Of a DNA stretch of 64,000 nt, positions 26,701-34,819 are shown in pieces; positions within the stretch are counted from its first letter, which is position 1; every line of letters begins with the position of its first letter. The notes below the pieces were generated by a model. The model did not search any database and was not told where the DNA came from. It was given only the letters and a program-made list of their open reading frames with translations. Both the position numbers and the translations under genes were made by a program. The DNA is taken from contig MFYJ01000014.1 in NCBI GenBank assembly GCA_001787755.1, forward strand, positions 1-64,000, written 5' to 3'. Source of the stretch: Candidatus Peribacteria bacterium RIFOXYB1_FULL_54_35. Lineage in GTDB: Bacteria > Patescibacteriota > Gracilibacteria > Peribacterales > Peribacteraceae.

Positions 26701-29520
26701 CGCCTGTCCCCCCCGCCCCATCATTCTTGCGCTCCAGCGCGCAGGCGCGCCCAGAGGTCCACGGATGAGCCCCGCTGTCCTGAGTCCTCCGTAGAGTACG
26801 AAGGGCTCTGTGATCGTCGTAATTGCTCCGATTCCCGTGGACCAGGCGGCAGATTCCATGATTTGCAGCTGCCGGAACCGTTCCGCGTGCTTGCCCACCT
26901 TTTCGCCGAGGCTGTTCATGAGTTTTTCCACCTCTCCAGCTAGACCGGGGAGATCGTGGACCTGGAGGTCTTCCAGAATGCGCAGGTATACGGTTGCGGC
27001 TGTCTGTTTCCAATAGTAGAGATCGCGTTGTGCTTGTTCCTCACGATTTGTTCCCTTTGCCTCTTCTGCTGCCTGTTTTGCTTTGCTGTATTCCGCAATG
27101 ATATGTCGCACATAGGCTTCCATAAGCCTCGTTTCAGCTTCCCGTACTTTCTCGGCGGCTTCTCTGAACTTATTTGGGTCCTCTTTTGCATTCTGCAGTG
27201 CCAGTCTGGCATTGCGGTACTCTTGCTTCTTATCCTCCGGGATGCCGGGGCTTTGAAGGATAACCACATAGAAGTTTCCGAAGTATAAGTTGATGGCTTG
27301 TTCGTTGACAGATTGATACTGGGCCATTGCTTCCGAAAGTTGGTTCCTGTTATCTGCTCCCTGCCGGGATTTTTCCATCTCGCTCTCGTACGCCTGCTTT
27401 GCTTTCTGGTACTTCTCTCTGAGTTCGGCTGGGATAAATGAGAACGTCTCACTCGTGACAACGCCTCCCACCTGTGCGGGGGTCAGCTCACGGGCTGCCA
27501 GGGATAGTTCATTCGAAGGGATGCCCATGTGCAGTTGCCTCAAGAGATTGGTATCCGTTCGCGCCGCCTTGCGCTCTGTCTCACTCCCTTTCTCAAAGGT
27601 TTCTATCGTGCGCTTCATGCTTTGGATTTCCCCCTTCCACTCACCAATGAGCCCCCGGAGACGCTCGGTATCTATCACGTAACCTTCACCTGCGGTTTTG
27701 TCCACTACATGGCGCACAAGGTTCCCGAAGTTATAGTCCCCAAAACCTGTGCGGTCCGGGATGTACCATGCAATGCCATGGAGACCCACCAGTAATTCCT
27801 CCAGCTTCTGGGACCAGGCATCCAGCCCCTGTGCCATCTTCTCCTTGAAGTTCTTCCAGAAGGTATTGTGCCGGTCACATGCCTTCTCTATGGCTGCGAT
27901 GTATTCGTCCAGTCCTTTACTGTAGATTTGTCCTTCATCTTCCAATTCGCGCATGAGGGGAGCCCCAATGGTGCGTTCCAATGCGGCACGTTCGCGCGCA
28001 TTGAGCCCGTTGATGAAGCGCGGAATTTCCGTCGGTCTGGTTCCGGGTCCAATGTGTCTCTGTGTGTAGAGGAGCGAGAGAAGATCTCCTGCGAGTGTGA
28101 GTTCTTCTTTGTGGTAGGCGACAGTCTCCGCGATTTCCTGCATGTAGAGATCGTGGAGTTCCGCGAGTTTGGCAAGGTTTGGCAGTTCCCCTTCTTTACG
28201 CTCCATGAGTCCCTTAAAGAGCTGTTCCCTCCGCTCCGTGAGGATTCCTAGATACAATGAATTTGCCACGCGGCTCTCCCGTTCACCCTTTTTTTCATTC
28301 GCCATCTCCCACGGTTCGCCAATGCGGAACATGTCACGCATGCGCTTCTCCAGTACGTCTGCATAGTTGCGTGACTCTTCTTCCGAGGCATCTGCAGGCA
28401 CTCCTCTATTCAGGAGATCGAGCGCTTTCTGCTCCATTTCATTTGCTCCCTGCGGGGTCTGCCCGGGGATCTGGAGCGCAAAGCGCTTACTCCCTTTCGC
28501 AATTTCCCCGCGGAGATTTCTCACGTGGGTCCGGAGTCCTTCCCGAAGAGTGCCTCCTCCTGCAATGCGGCGACTGAGATCGGGATTGTTTAGCTGCTTG
28601 TCGAGCGTGCGGTAGTCGCCGGGATTGTGGAGGATGATGTGCAGTTTTCCCAGACTCTGGTTCTGCAGTACCGGAGGCAGCTGCCCATGGAGCGTAAGAA
28701 GCTCGCGGTTGTCCGGGTACTGTCTCACGAGTTCCGAGAGGGTCAGATTCTGCGTTTCCGTCTCGCCGGTTTTTGCCGGGAGATTCAGGGCATCCAGTTT
28801 TGTTGCCAGTTCTGCGGGCCTGAGCCCGCTGATAATTGTGGCAATTTCGTCCTCTTCCAGCATGGTTTCGTAGTACCGCACCTGGGTGAGACGGCTTAAG
28901 AGCGGCAGGATCTGCTTGAGCTCTTCGAGCATGGAAGCCACCTTTTTCTCCTTTTCAGCGTGGGTACCATCTTTCCTGAGGAGTTCCTGCCGGAGGGCCG
29001 CACCCTCCGGTTCCTGCACGTACGCGACGTACCGGTCCACTACATTGAGGAAGTCGTGTATCAGTGCTTCCTGGTACTGGATGAGAGTCCTTATACGGTC
29101 AAGCTCTACTGTGAGCTGCAGGAGGTTTTGTTCCTTTTCGGCTGTTTCAGTAAGACTCCCGCTATGCACGTCAACCCATGCCTGCATTCTCTGCATTGCT
29201 GCCCGGGATTCCGCAAGATCCATTGCAGTGCGCAGGTTGATATTCGTCCGGTCCACGATGGACCGAAAGAGATTCTGTTCCATCTCCACTGCTCTCTGTT
29301 CTACTTGCATGATGGAGGGCTGCTCGGTCTTGGGTACTCTTTCTCTTGGTTTCCCTTCTTCACGCGGCGGCCGGGATTCGTGATTTTCCAGCAGCGGGCC
29401 CGAAAGGCTCCCCCCCTGCAGGAGTCTGCGGACCTCCTGTATGCTTAGTGTGAGATCGCGCGGTTCCGGTGGTTTTTCCGGAAGACGCAATTCAATAGAT
29501 GGTTGATCTGGTGGTGGCAT
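23749..29520 (-). CDS. Giant orphan protein (1923 aa), unknown function
   Basis: No family recognised. The N-terminus is proline- and charge-rich, followed by roughly 800 residues of predicted helices and coiled coil (e.g. AEKEKKVASMLEELKQILPL). Weakly hydrophobic segments lie near residues 895-915 (ITTITEPFVLYGGLRTAGLI), 945-955 and 1035-1070 (TFWPIMAVEVAVGIV). Charged helices follow, and a C-terminal third rich in Tyr, Gly and His with beta-like segments. No signal peptide or repeats were spotted. It is last in a three-gene unit with two smaller proteins upstream. TACAAA lies 5 bases before the ATG. A structural or surface-complex role is possible but unproven. Confidence 0.85.
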   Translation of the reverse strand: MPPPDQPSIELRLPEKPPEPRDLTLSIQEVRRLLQGGSLSGPLLENHESRPPREEGKPRERVPKTEQPSIMQVEQRAVEMEQNLFRSIVDRTNINLRTAMDLAESRAAMQRMQAWVDVHSGSLTETAEKEQNLLQLTVELDRIRTLIQYQEALIHDFLNVVDRYVAYVQEPEGAALRQELLRKDGTHAEKEKKVASMLEELKQILPLLSRLTQVRYYETMLEEDEIATIISGLRPAELATKLDALNLPAKTGETETQNLTLSELVRQYPDNRELLTLHGQLPPVLQNQSLGKLHIILHNPGDYRTLDKQLNNPDLSRRIAGGGTLREGLRTHVRNLRGEIAKGSKRFALQIPGQTPQGANEMEQKALDLLNRGVPADASEEESRNYADVLEKRMRDMFRIGEPWEMANEKKGERESRVANSLYLGILTERREQLFKGLMERKEGELPNLAKLAELHDLYMQEIAETVAYHKEELTLAGDLLSLLYTQRHIGPGTRPTEIPRFINGLNARERAALERTIGAPLMRELEDEGQIYSKGLDEYIAAIEKACDRHNTFWKNFKEKMAQGLDAWSQKLEELLVGLHGIAWYIPDRTGFGDYNFGNLVRHVVDKTAGEGYVIDTERLRGLIGEWKGEIQSMKRTIETFEKGSETERKAARTDTNLLRQLHMGIPSNELSLAARELTPAQVGGVVTSETFSFIPAELREKYQKAKQAYESEMEKSRQGADNRNQLSEAMAQYQSVNEQAINLYFGNFYVVILQSPGIPEDKKQEYRNARLALQNAKEDPNKFREAAEKVREAETRLMEAYVRHIIAEYSKAKQAAEEAKGTNREEQAQRDLYYWKQTAATVYLRILEDLQVHDLPGLAGEVEKLMNSLGEKVGKHAERFRQLQIMESAAWSTGIGAITTITEPFVLYGGLRTAGLIRGPLGAPARWSARMMGRGGQALLPKEMTLGRAGGAALLAYRTYLDWQEIKEIRKSIAEQRQEMIREIKDAGFVADPPNQEEKFTYKDGGTEITVNIKNLSEAQQEKVTAQEMLTAVSAAETLAVLRFGVSRTFWPIMAVEVAVGIVKYGMDQEADRRFIQRAPAWLLAKISLEKATGETAYDLLAKASGEMISDNPFEDADDSPENVQKRGMREKMFFSILHTELREFPELLQMVYSGKEHPKFLDAFYGKEFKEIFLPVFYSRLFELSGNGLSWEEVSRGQIDSDWNVPLPTSPKISKVEIRRAMRESIVFLTQHRMEETYLAALKEREKLPTEVSDARRLQVRMDELNDLIQKLGEMEVFGKKLSETGSTALERNGGKTRAELVAQYLFQHANDLTFAVPQDTVSGLPEGFSFGARGAIYRKCVADIGLRTELDKVHPHTTDEPEGRVYDPVLVRLFSLENWLPSSVETTDSKAKYAHYARFVANGVSSEARLPDLPENASADAAKQRMTEAAIVLAQKEENRGRGFVRSDGLERMYMHDSNTPAVFVKYDIPRSRGNIGNDYPRMESCIRSLRYPPQRPEEQFSFDNVVAVFFEARILGNGHAMVLATYVYGDPLSGAEPPEFFVMQSTRGTYAISNGNGEMGGSDRVIGGRNFLLQNGAREMISQLSVPLEKRRQQTIERRRKKHEEEKKLGEKRAEMLQQQELARQTAKRNPGVWHAYPHEYLDSHKGERRHEHVAYYCPPESESGYFLYLRKPIVSTGTFLDSADKTYKKTTGNSSTTRIEVVDEKTGANYYFNHMGGWYLTFLQEQNTSIPREIFTEGLCMPIPENPLGSVRKIIALFVSNIDDPEHRESENLLLEQYKKLETNVQRREFLRRLEFTARKFAGDGKNAITKIGFEMLLAQYGALYSAPLDRGQWERFTRGHELCGQPDENGIYTVEKTKGLSPLSVYTRFSLEQGKWEWSPDREHWLAPSLVNVWHTDSHYYSPSGNAIAILRQLEA

Positions 29521-29550
29521 TAGTGTTTGTATTGAAGCGTTTTGTGAGCG

Positions 29551-30348
29551 TCAACGAGTTCCAGGGATGTCGCTGGGAAGGGATGGGTGTGTTGAGGGAA
29601 GCATTGTATCGCCGTATCCTGTGACACCGCTTGGGCTTACAGGTCCTGTTCCCGGGGCGGTGATGGCACTTCCTGGTTCCGTGAGGCCGGTGACCGGTGT
29701 GACAGCTTCCGCTGCACCGCTGGTTTCTCTCACCAGAGCGTCTGCTTCTCCGGCGAGTTCCACTTGTGCACCTCCGAGGTACTCAAAGAGCTCGCTTAAG
29801 CCCCATGCCGCTGCGGCAATGAGGAGAATGGAGAAGATGACAGGGTGCTCCCTCGGGAGCCAGGTGATGGCACGCCATGCTTTGTGCCAGAGGCCCTTCT
29901 CCTTCTCCGTGCCGGCCTGCTCCTCCGATTGCTCTACGCGCTCAAGAACCTGTTCCTTCGCTTCTCCTTGGCTGAGCCCCTCCGGGCTTGTTTCCGTGAG
30001 GAAGTCGCGCTTCGCCGCAAGGCTTTGCTGCACCTCGTGCAGTGTTTCTTCCAATTCAAAAAGCGAGACGTCGGGGTTCTTTGCCAGCTGCTCGCTCCCC
30101 ACACGAATGAGCTCTTCCATCTCGTCCCGGTAGATGTTGCTGTGGTACTCACTCAGGGTCTCCTGTTCCGCCATGATCTGGTCCACCAGCTGCCCGCGCT
30201 CGGTGGCACTCTGGTACATCCTGCGCACTTCGCCGATGTCCATCTCCAGCAGCTGTGAGAGACGTTCAGGTGTGGGGATGAACGGTTGCACTTCCGCTGT
30301 TTCCTGCCTGTCTGGCATTGCCTCTGGCTGAGTGGCAGTTGCGCTCAT
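29551..30348 (-). CDS. Single-pass membrane protein, unknown function
   Basis: 265 aa. Residues 1-165 are acidic and helical (EIGEVRRMYQ-like and coiled-coil LFELEETLHEVQQSL). One transmembrane segment (VIFSILLIAAAAWGLSELF) lies around 173-192, followed by a Thr/Gly/Pro-rich tail (TAPGTGPVSPSGVTGYGDT). The topology suggests a large cytoplasmic part and a flexible outer tail. Its start overlaps the upstream gene by 4 bases (ATGA), and the giant gene begins 30 bases downstream. The three probably form one operon. Confidence 0.75.
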   Translation of the reverse strand: MSATATQPEAMPDRQETAEVQPFIPTPERLSQLLEMDIGEVRRMYQSATERGQLVDQIMAEQETLSEYHSNIYRDEMEELIRVGSEQLAKNPDVSLFELEETLHEVQQSLAAKRDFLTETSPEGLSQGEAKEQVLERVEQSEEQAGTEKEKGLWHKAWRAITWLPREHPVIFSILLIAAAAWGLSELFEYLGGAQVELAGEADALVRETSGAAEAVTPVTGLTEPGSAITAPGTGPVSPSGVTGYGDTMLPSTHPSLPSDIPGTR

Positions 30349-30767
30349 ACGTAATTGCGGATGAAGGAACGGAGTAAGGCGTTTCGGACGAGTGAGAGAG
30401 CTGCGACACTCTCAACTTCTTCATCTGTTTTTGCCTGGCGGAGTATTGCCTCAATGATGCGGAAGAGCGGTTTTGGTCCCAGTGCGAAGAAGAGCTCAGC
30501 GAGATCTGCCTGGTGCACATCTTTCAAGTCAAACTCGGAAACGAGCTTGGCGATTTTCTTCTCATTCTTTGCCTTCTTGATCTCTTCCTGAAATACGTGA
30601 AGCTTGGGATCGCGGATTTTCAGGAAGGAAACTCTCATGCGCAAATGCTTCTTTGTATCCTCAAATTTCTGGGTTTCCTCCCGTACCTTCCAGCCTTCCC
30701 GCAGCTTTTCGGGGAGTGACAGAAAGAGTTTCTGCTCTGCCGGTGTGAGGTGGAGTTCATTCATCAT
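30345..30767 (-). CDS. Small helical cytoplasmic protein, unknown function
   Basis: 140 aa, charged, no membrane segment. Begins MMNELHLTPAEQKLFLSLPE and contains HVFQEEIKKAKNEKKIAKLV. No family recognised. First gene of the unit that ends in the 1923-residue protein. TACAAT (30776-30781) ends 8 bases before the ATG at 30767, the likely promoter of the unit. Confidence 0.7.
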   Translation of the reverse strand: MMNELHLTPAEQKLFLSLPEKLREGWKVREETQKFEDTKKHLRMRVSFLKIRDPKLHVFQEEIKKAKNEKKIAKLVSEFDLKDVHQADLAELFFALGPKPLFRIIEAILRQAKTDEEVESVAALSLVRNALLRSFIRNYV

Positions 30768-30775
30768 CTGCTCGT

Positions 30776-30781
30776 ATTGTA
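30776..30781 (-). promoter_or_regulatory. -10-like hexamer for the giant-protein unit
   Basis: TACAAT on the minus strand, 8 bases before the ATG of the first gene. The rest of the 262-base gap to the divergent gene at 31030 shows no further ORF. Confidence 0.45.
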
Positions 30782-31029
30782 GCGGAGTGTGGGAGATTTC
30801 CTATTTTTGTCTGTTTCGTCTTTTTGCTGCAAATTATCAGAGTATTTTACCATTTCTTGCCCTTCCGCTCAACCCCGACGTTCGCAGGCGAAGGGGCGAA
30901 GAACCTGCAGCAGGAGTTGTGATTGTGTGGTCTGTCCTTCAGAAAAGTTCTTCTTTATGGGAAATGGCTTCCTGCTGAGAAAATATCTGGCGCGTTGAAG
31001 AGCATCTTTATCGGAGTACCATTGTAATG

Positions 31030-31443
31030 ATGTTTGAAGATTCAGGTTTGAGATGCGAGAAGGATGTGCTGGAATTTGATGTTCGCGTTGCCGAGCTTTC
31101 TCCTGATGAGGCTTTCTTGGAGATGAGGAGGCGTTTGCATGCACTGCTTCCAGGGGAGACGCCGGAATCCGTGGATGTTCTCTGGGATTTTGTCGAAAGA
31201 GTGGAGGAGGGGAGGGCGGCCTATGAGTATCCTGGGGAAGAGGAAGAGTACTTGCGCAGGTTGTGCATGCGGGAGAACCTGCGCCTGATGCTGCAGTGGC
31301 CGGTAGGCGATCTGCAGGGGTACTGTGATGAAGTGCGGGGTATGGTGTTGGAACAAGGTCTCGGTTCGGCCATGCTCACTGCGAGGTGCACGGTGTTTGA
31401 TGTGGAGGAGAAAGAGCGTGCAGATTCCTATCTGCTGAACTAG
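31030..31443 (+). CDS. Small acidic protein, unknown function
   Basis: 137 aa, Glu-rich, helical, no membrane segment or signal peptide. It has PDEAFLEMRRRLHALLPGET and YPGEEEEYLRRLCMRENLRL. Two ATGs occur in tandem (31027, 31030); TACCAT (31017-31022) ends 7 bases before the second, which I choose. Stands alone between divergent and same-strand neighbours. No function can be assigned. Confidence 0.6.
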   Translation: MFEDSGLRCEKDVLEFDVRVAELSPDEAFLEMRRRLHALLPGETPESVDVLWDFVERVEEGRAAYEYPGEEEEYLRRLCMRENLRLMLQWPVGDLQGYCDEVRGMVLEQGLGSAMLTARCTVFDVEEKERADSYLLN

Positions 31444-31574
31444 ACACGGCGTCGTTTGTCGGTGAGCATCATTGCTGCGATAACGGCTGCGCAAAGCCAG
31501 TGAAGCTCCACGGCCTTACGGCCGTGGCCTCCTGCGGAGTCGGGTGAAAGTTTGATTGGAAACAGCGCCGTGTC
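31442..31574. repeat. Nested inverted repeats after the 31030 gene
   Basis: An outer pair AGACACGGCG / CGCCGTGTCT brackets this stretch. Inside is a perfect 8-bp hairpin CCACGGCC-TTAC-GGCCGTGG at 31508-31527, a probable terminator. The 291-base gap to the SIMPL gene shows no other ORF I trust; a further small hairpin ATGGCTG-TT-CAGCCAT lies at about 31622-31637. Confidence 0.55.
31505..31544 (+). repeat. Dispersed palindromic repeat, copy 1
   Basis: The segment CTCCACGGCCT...GTGGCCTCCTGCG is matched on the opposite strand at 48282-48322, with 6-8 variable bases in the loop. Both copies lie between genes. Confidence 0.6.
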
Positions 31575-31734
31575 TGGTCGCACTTCTCTTTCGGGCTCAA
31601 GCGTTGCCCAATTGGAAGCTGATGGCTGTTCAGCCATATTCTGTAAGAGTTGGGAAGATGATGCGTTTTACTGTCGGCGTAGTGGTTTATTTCTCTCAGA
31701 GCTACAATGCTCCTATCTCTTTCCCACTTTCCCT

Positions 31735-32478
31735 ATGGCTACCCCCGCTCCTCACAGGCATATTGGCATACATCTCCTCGCAGTCTTCATCCTCGGCGGC
31801 GCATACGTTTTCGGGCAGTATGTGAACGGTCAGGATCTTTCCAAACCAGTGGTTTCTGTGGAGGGGCATGCGAAAGTGTCTGCCGCCCCTGATATTGCCG
31901 TTCTGAATTTCGGTGTGCAGACGGGCCGGCAGCAGACTGCACAGGGTGCCATGGAAGTGCTGGGCAAGAAGATGAATGCAGTGGTGGAGGGGGTGAAGTC
32001 TCTTGGTATAGAGGAGAAAGACATCACCACACAGAACCTCTGGCTCAATCCTTCCTATGACTACTACGACGGCCGCAGGGTGGATACCGGTTACGAGGCG
32101 AACCAGAATCTACAGGTGAAGGTGCGTGATCTCTCCAAACTTACCAGCGTGCTGGATGCTGTTGTCTCGCAGGGGGCAAATCAGGTGGGGGGCGTGAGTT
32201 TTATCATCGATGATCCGGATGCTCTCCAGGAGCAGGGTCGTACGGAGGCTATTGCCGATGCGCAGGAGAAGGCAGTGGCGCTTGCGGCGAAGCTCGGCAA
32301 AGAACTCGGCAAGCTGAAAGGGTATGGCGAAGGGGGAATCAGCATACCGGTTCCCATGCCTTCCATGCGCATGGAAGCGATGGATTCCATGGCGATGGGT
32401 ATGGGAGGAGGGACGCCAGTCCCTTCCGGTGAGCAGGAAATGAACGTCGTGGTGTACCTGACGTACGAGCTTCGGTAG
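31735..32478 (+). CDS. SIMPL-domain (DUF541) exported protein
   Basis: 247 aa. An N-terminal hydrophobic segment (IGIHLLAVFILGGAYVFG) acts as anchor or signal. The SIMPL domain follows: VVSVEGHAKVSAAPDIAVLN, then GIEEKDITTQNLWLNPSYDY, YEANQNLQVKVRDL and the ATAEAR-like AIADAQEKAVALAAKLGKEL. A Met/Gly-rich loop (MRMEAMDSMAMGMGGG) sits near the C-terminus and could bind metal. SIMPL proteins are periplasmic or surface proteins of poorly known function. The frame extends 61 codons upstream but that part lacks similarity. Confidence 0.82.
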   Translation: MATPAPHRHIGIHLLAVFILGGAYVFGQYVNGQDLSKPVVSVEGHAKVSAAPDIAVLNFGVQTGRQQTAQGAMEVLGKKMNAVVEGVKSLGIEEKDITTQNLWLNPSYDYYDGRRVDTGYEANQNLQVKVRDLSKLTSVLDAVVSQGANQVGGVSFIIDDPDALQEQGRTEAIADAQEKAVALAAKLGKELGKLKGYGEGGISIPVPMPSMRMEAMDSMAMGMGGGTPVPSGEQEMNVVVYLTYELR

Positions 32479-32522
32479 GAAACCTCTGATGCACGGACTT
32501 CCTATCCTCACGATGCGTGAGG
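32476..32522. repeat. Repeat end plus hairpin between SIMPL gene and hppA
   Basis: TAGGAAACCTCTGA at 32476-32489 exactly equals the right arm of the foldback element at 63845-63990. A perfect hairpin CCTCACG-ATG-CGTGAGG (32506-32522) follows and probably terminates these convergent genes. Confidence 0.55.
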
Positions 32523-32559
32523 AGTGAGAGGCGTGGATACTCGCGTCACCTTTCTGGCA

Positions 32560-34686
32560 TCAGATGAACAATGCTGCCAGTGCGAGCGTCAGCGTTGAGA
32601 AGAGTTTGATGAGCACATGCAGGCTGGGACCTGCGGTATCCTTGAACGGATCGCCGACGGTGTCGCCTGTCACAGCTGCCTGGTGGGCGGGGCTTCTCTT
32701 GCCGCCGTATGCGCCTGATTCAATGAATTTCTTCGCATTATCCCATGCACCGCCTGCGTTATTGAGGTAGGAAGCCAGAATAACACCGACGATGGTACCA
32801 ACCATCAGGAGACCTGCTGCTGCCTCTGCCCGAAAAACGATTCCGACGAGCACCGGCGCGATGACTGCGATGAGACCGGGAAGCACCATCTCCTTCAGGG
32901 CGGCGCGGGTTGCAATATCAACGCAAGCCGCGTAGTCCGGTTCTTCCTTACCCTCCATGATGCCGGTCTTTGTTTTAAATTGCCGTCTCACTTCCTCGAC
33001 AATCACACCTGCGGCACGACCGACCGCACGGATTGCGAGTGAGGTGAAGAAGAACACAACGACGGCCCCGAGGAATGCGCCCAAAAACACTTCTACCTTC
33101 GCGAGGTCCACGACGACGAGATGCGCTTCTCCCAGGAATGCAGAGAAGAGGAGGAATGCGGCGAGTGCTGCTGAGCCGACGGCGTACCCTTTGGTCAGTG
33201 CTTTTGTTGTGTTGCCGCATGCATCAAGCTCATCGGTTACTTTCCTCGTGTCTTCCGATGCCTTGGACATTTCGGCAATGCCCCCTGCGTTGTCCGTGAT
33301 CGGCCCGAACATATCCATGGCGAGCACATAGCCAACCACAGCAAGCATTCCCATTGTGGCGACTGCGGTTCCATAGAGCCCCCCGCTTTCGATACCTGTC
33401 TGGCTGCCGCACCAGTAGGAGGCGTAGAGTGCCGCACAGACGGCAAGAACTGAAAGTCCGGTCGATTCCATGCCGATCGCCGTTCCTGCGATGATGTTAG
33501 TCGCATGTCCTGTGGTGGAAGCCTTTGCGATTGCCTGGACCGGCCGGTGGTCCTTACTCGTGTAGTAGTCCGTGATGTAGACAAATGCGATGCTTGTGAG
33601 CACGCCTGCGATTCCAGCGAAGAAGAACCATGGGGCAGAATTGCGCAGGTTCGTCATATTGCGGAGCATGTCCATCCACGAAACAGACACTCCTTCCACA
33701 GAAAGATTATTGAGCATGAGTGCCGAAGAGACGAAGAGCGCGATCGTAGTGAGGACAGCTGTTATCCAGAATCCGCGTGTAAGTGCCTGCATCGGTGTGT
33801 CGTTCTTCCTCATTTTCACGGTGTACACTCCGATGATCGAAGCGATGAGCCCGAATGCACGGAAAATGAGAGGGAAGAGAATTCCCTTGAGTCCGAACAC
33901 CGGGTACAGAGCGACTCCAAGCACCATGGCGCCGATGTTTTCTGCAGAAATGCTCTCAAACAAATCAGCACCGCGGCCTGCGCAGTCTCCGACATTGTCT
34001 CCCACGAGGTCTGCGATGACCGCCGGATTCCGGGGGTCGTCCTCCGGAATGCCTGCCTCGATTTTCCCAACAAGATCGGCTCCCACATCCGCTGCTTTGG
34101 TGTAGATCCCTCCGCCGAGCTGTGCGAACAGGGCGACGAAGCTTGCTCCAAAGCCGTAGCCGACGATGAGAGCCGGGATGGTCTCCACCGCACGCCCTAG
34201 CCCGAAACGATAGAGGATGTACAGGCCTGAGATTCCCAGAAGCGAGAGCGCGGTGATGACGATTGCAGAAACTGTTCCCCCGCGGAGAGCCATCTTGAGT
34301 GCGTCGTTGAGCCCGCGCTGCGCCGCATCTGCTGTTTTGAGATTCGCCCGTGTAGCGACGATCATGGAAACAATACCGGAGAGACCGGAAAGCAGGGCTC
34401 CGAGCAAGAACGATCCACCTATTTCAAACCCCATGGTCCAGCCTTCTGTTTCTCCTACGAGACCGTAGACAACGATCATCGCTGCAGCGACAACAATGCT
34501 GAGGAGGGCAATTGTCCGGTACTGGCGTTTCACGAATGCATTGGCACCTGTGCGGATTGCGTGTGCCACTTTCTGCATCGCGGCATTACCGTTTCCTGCA
34601 GAAGCAACTTCGTGCCAGAAGACGAGACTCCAGAGCAGGCCGAGCAACGCGATGACTGGTGCGAGAAATTCGAGAGAAGCAGACAT
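32560..34686 (-). CDS. hppA: Membrane-bound ion-pumping pyrophosphatase
   Basis: Couples PPi hydrolysis to H+ (or Na+) export. 708 aa, about 16 membrane segments. PPi/Mg sites: DVGADLVGKIEAGIPEDDPR, DNVGDCAGRGADLFES and GPITDNAGGIAEM. The diagnostic segment reads CGNTTKALTKG; a Lys at that place (instead of Ala) marks the K+-independent subfamily, which pumps protons in characterised members. It is useful to an organism with fermentative or minimal energy metabolism. The ATG at 34686 has no close -10 hexamer or Shine-Dalgarno site. Confidence 0.96.
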   Translation of the reverse strand: MSASLEFLAPVIALLGLLWSLVFWHEVASAGNGNAAMQKVAHAIRTGANAFVKRQYRTIALLSIVVAAAMIVVYGLVGETEGWTMGFEIGGSFLLGALLSGLSGIVSMIVATRANLKTADAAQRGLNDALKMALRGGTVSAIVITALSLLGISGLYILYRFGLGRAVETIPALIVGYGFGASFVALFAQLGGGIYTKAADVGADLVGKIEAGIPEDDPRNPAVIADLVGDNVGDCAGRGADLFESISAENIGAMVLGVALYPVFGLKGILFPLIFRAFGLIASIIGVYTVKMRKNDTPMQALTRGFWITAVLTTIALFVSSALMLNNLSVEGVSVSWMDMLRNMTNLRNSAPWFFFAGIAGVLTSIAFVYITDYYTSKDHRPVQAIAKASTTGHATNIIAGTAIGMESTGLSVLAVCAALYASYWCGSQTGIESGGLYGTAVATMGMLAVVGYVLAMDMFGPITDNAGGIAEMSKASEDTRKVTDELDACGNTTKALTKGYAVGSAALAAFLLFSAFLGEAHLVVVDLAKVEVFLGAFLGAVVVFFFTSLAIRAVGRAAGVIVEEVRRQFKTKTGIMEGKEEPDYAACVDIATRAALKEMVLPGLIAVIAPVLVGIVFRAEAAAGLLMVGTIVGVILASYLNNAGGAWDNAKKFIESGAYGGKRSPAHQAAVTGDTVGDPFKDTAGPSLHVLIKLFSTLTLALAALFI

Positions 34687-34819
34687 GTGATGGAGAGGAA
34701 AAGAACCTAAGGAATGGCATGCAGAGGCTTATTGCTCCACATTTTCGTGAGAAAGCGTACGGGACTCGCCTCTGTTGTCAAGGATGACTCTCAAGAATCA
34801 GCGGCATCCTTCTCTGTGT
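34687..34819. other. Intergenic region
   Basis: 133 bases upstream of hppA. An 8-bp hairpin TTCTCTGT-GTTCAGG-ACAGAGAA at 34810-34832 overlaps the stop codon of the next gene and could end its transcript. No ORF seen. Confidence 0.4.

Noticed and set aside
33505-34200. Plus-strand frame of 231 codons inside hppA
   Set aside because: A shadow of a highly conserved membrane pyrophosphatase.
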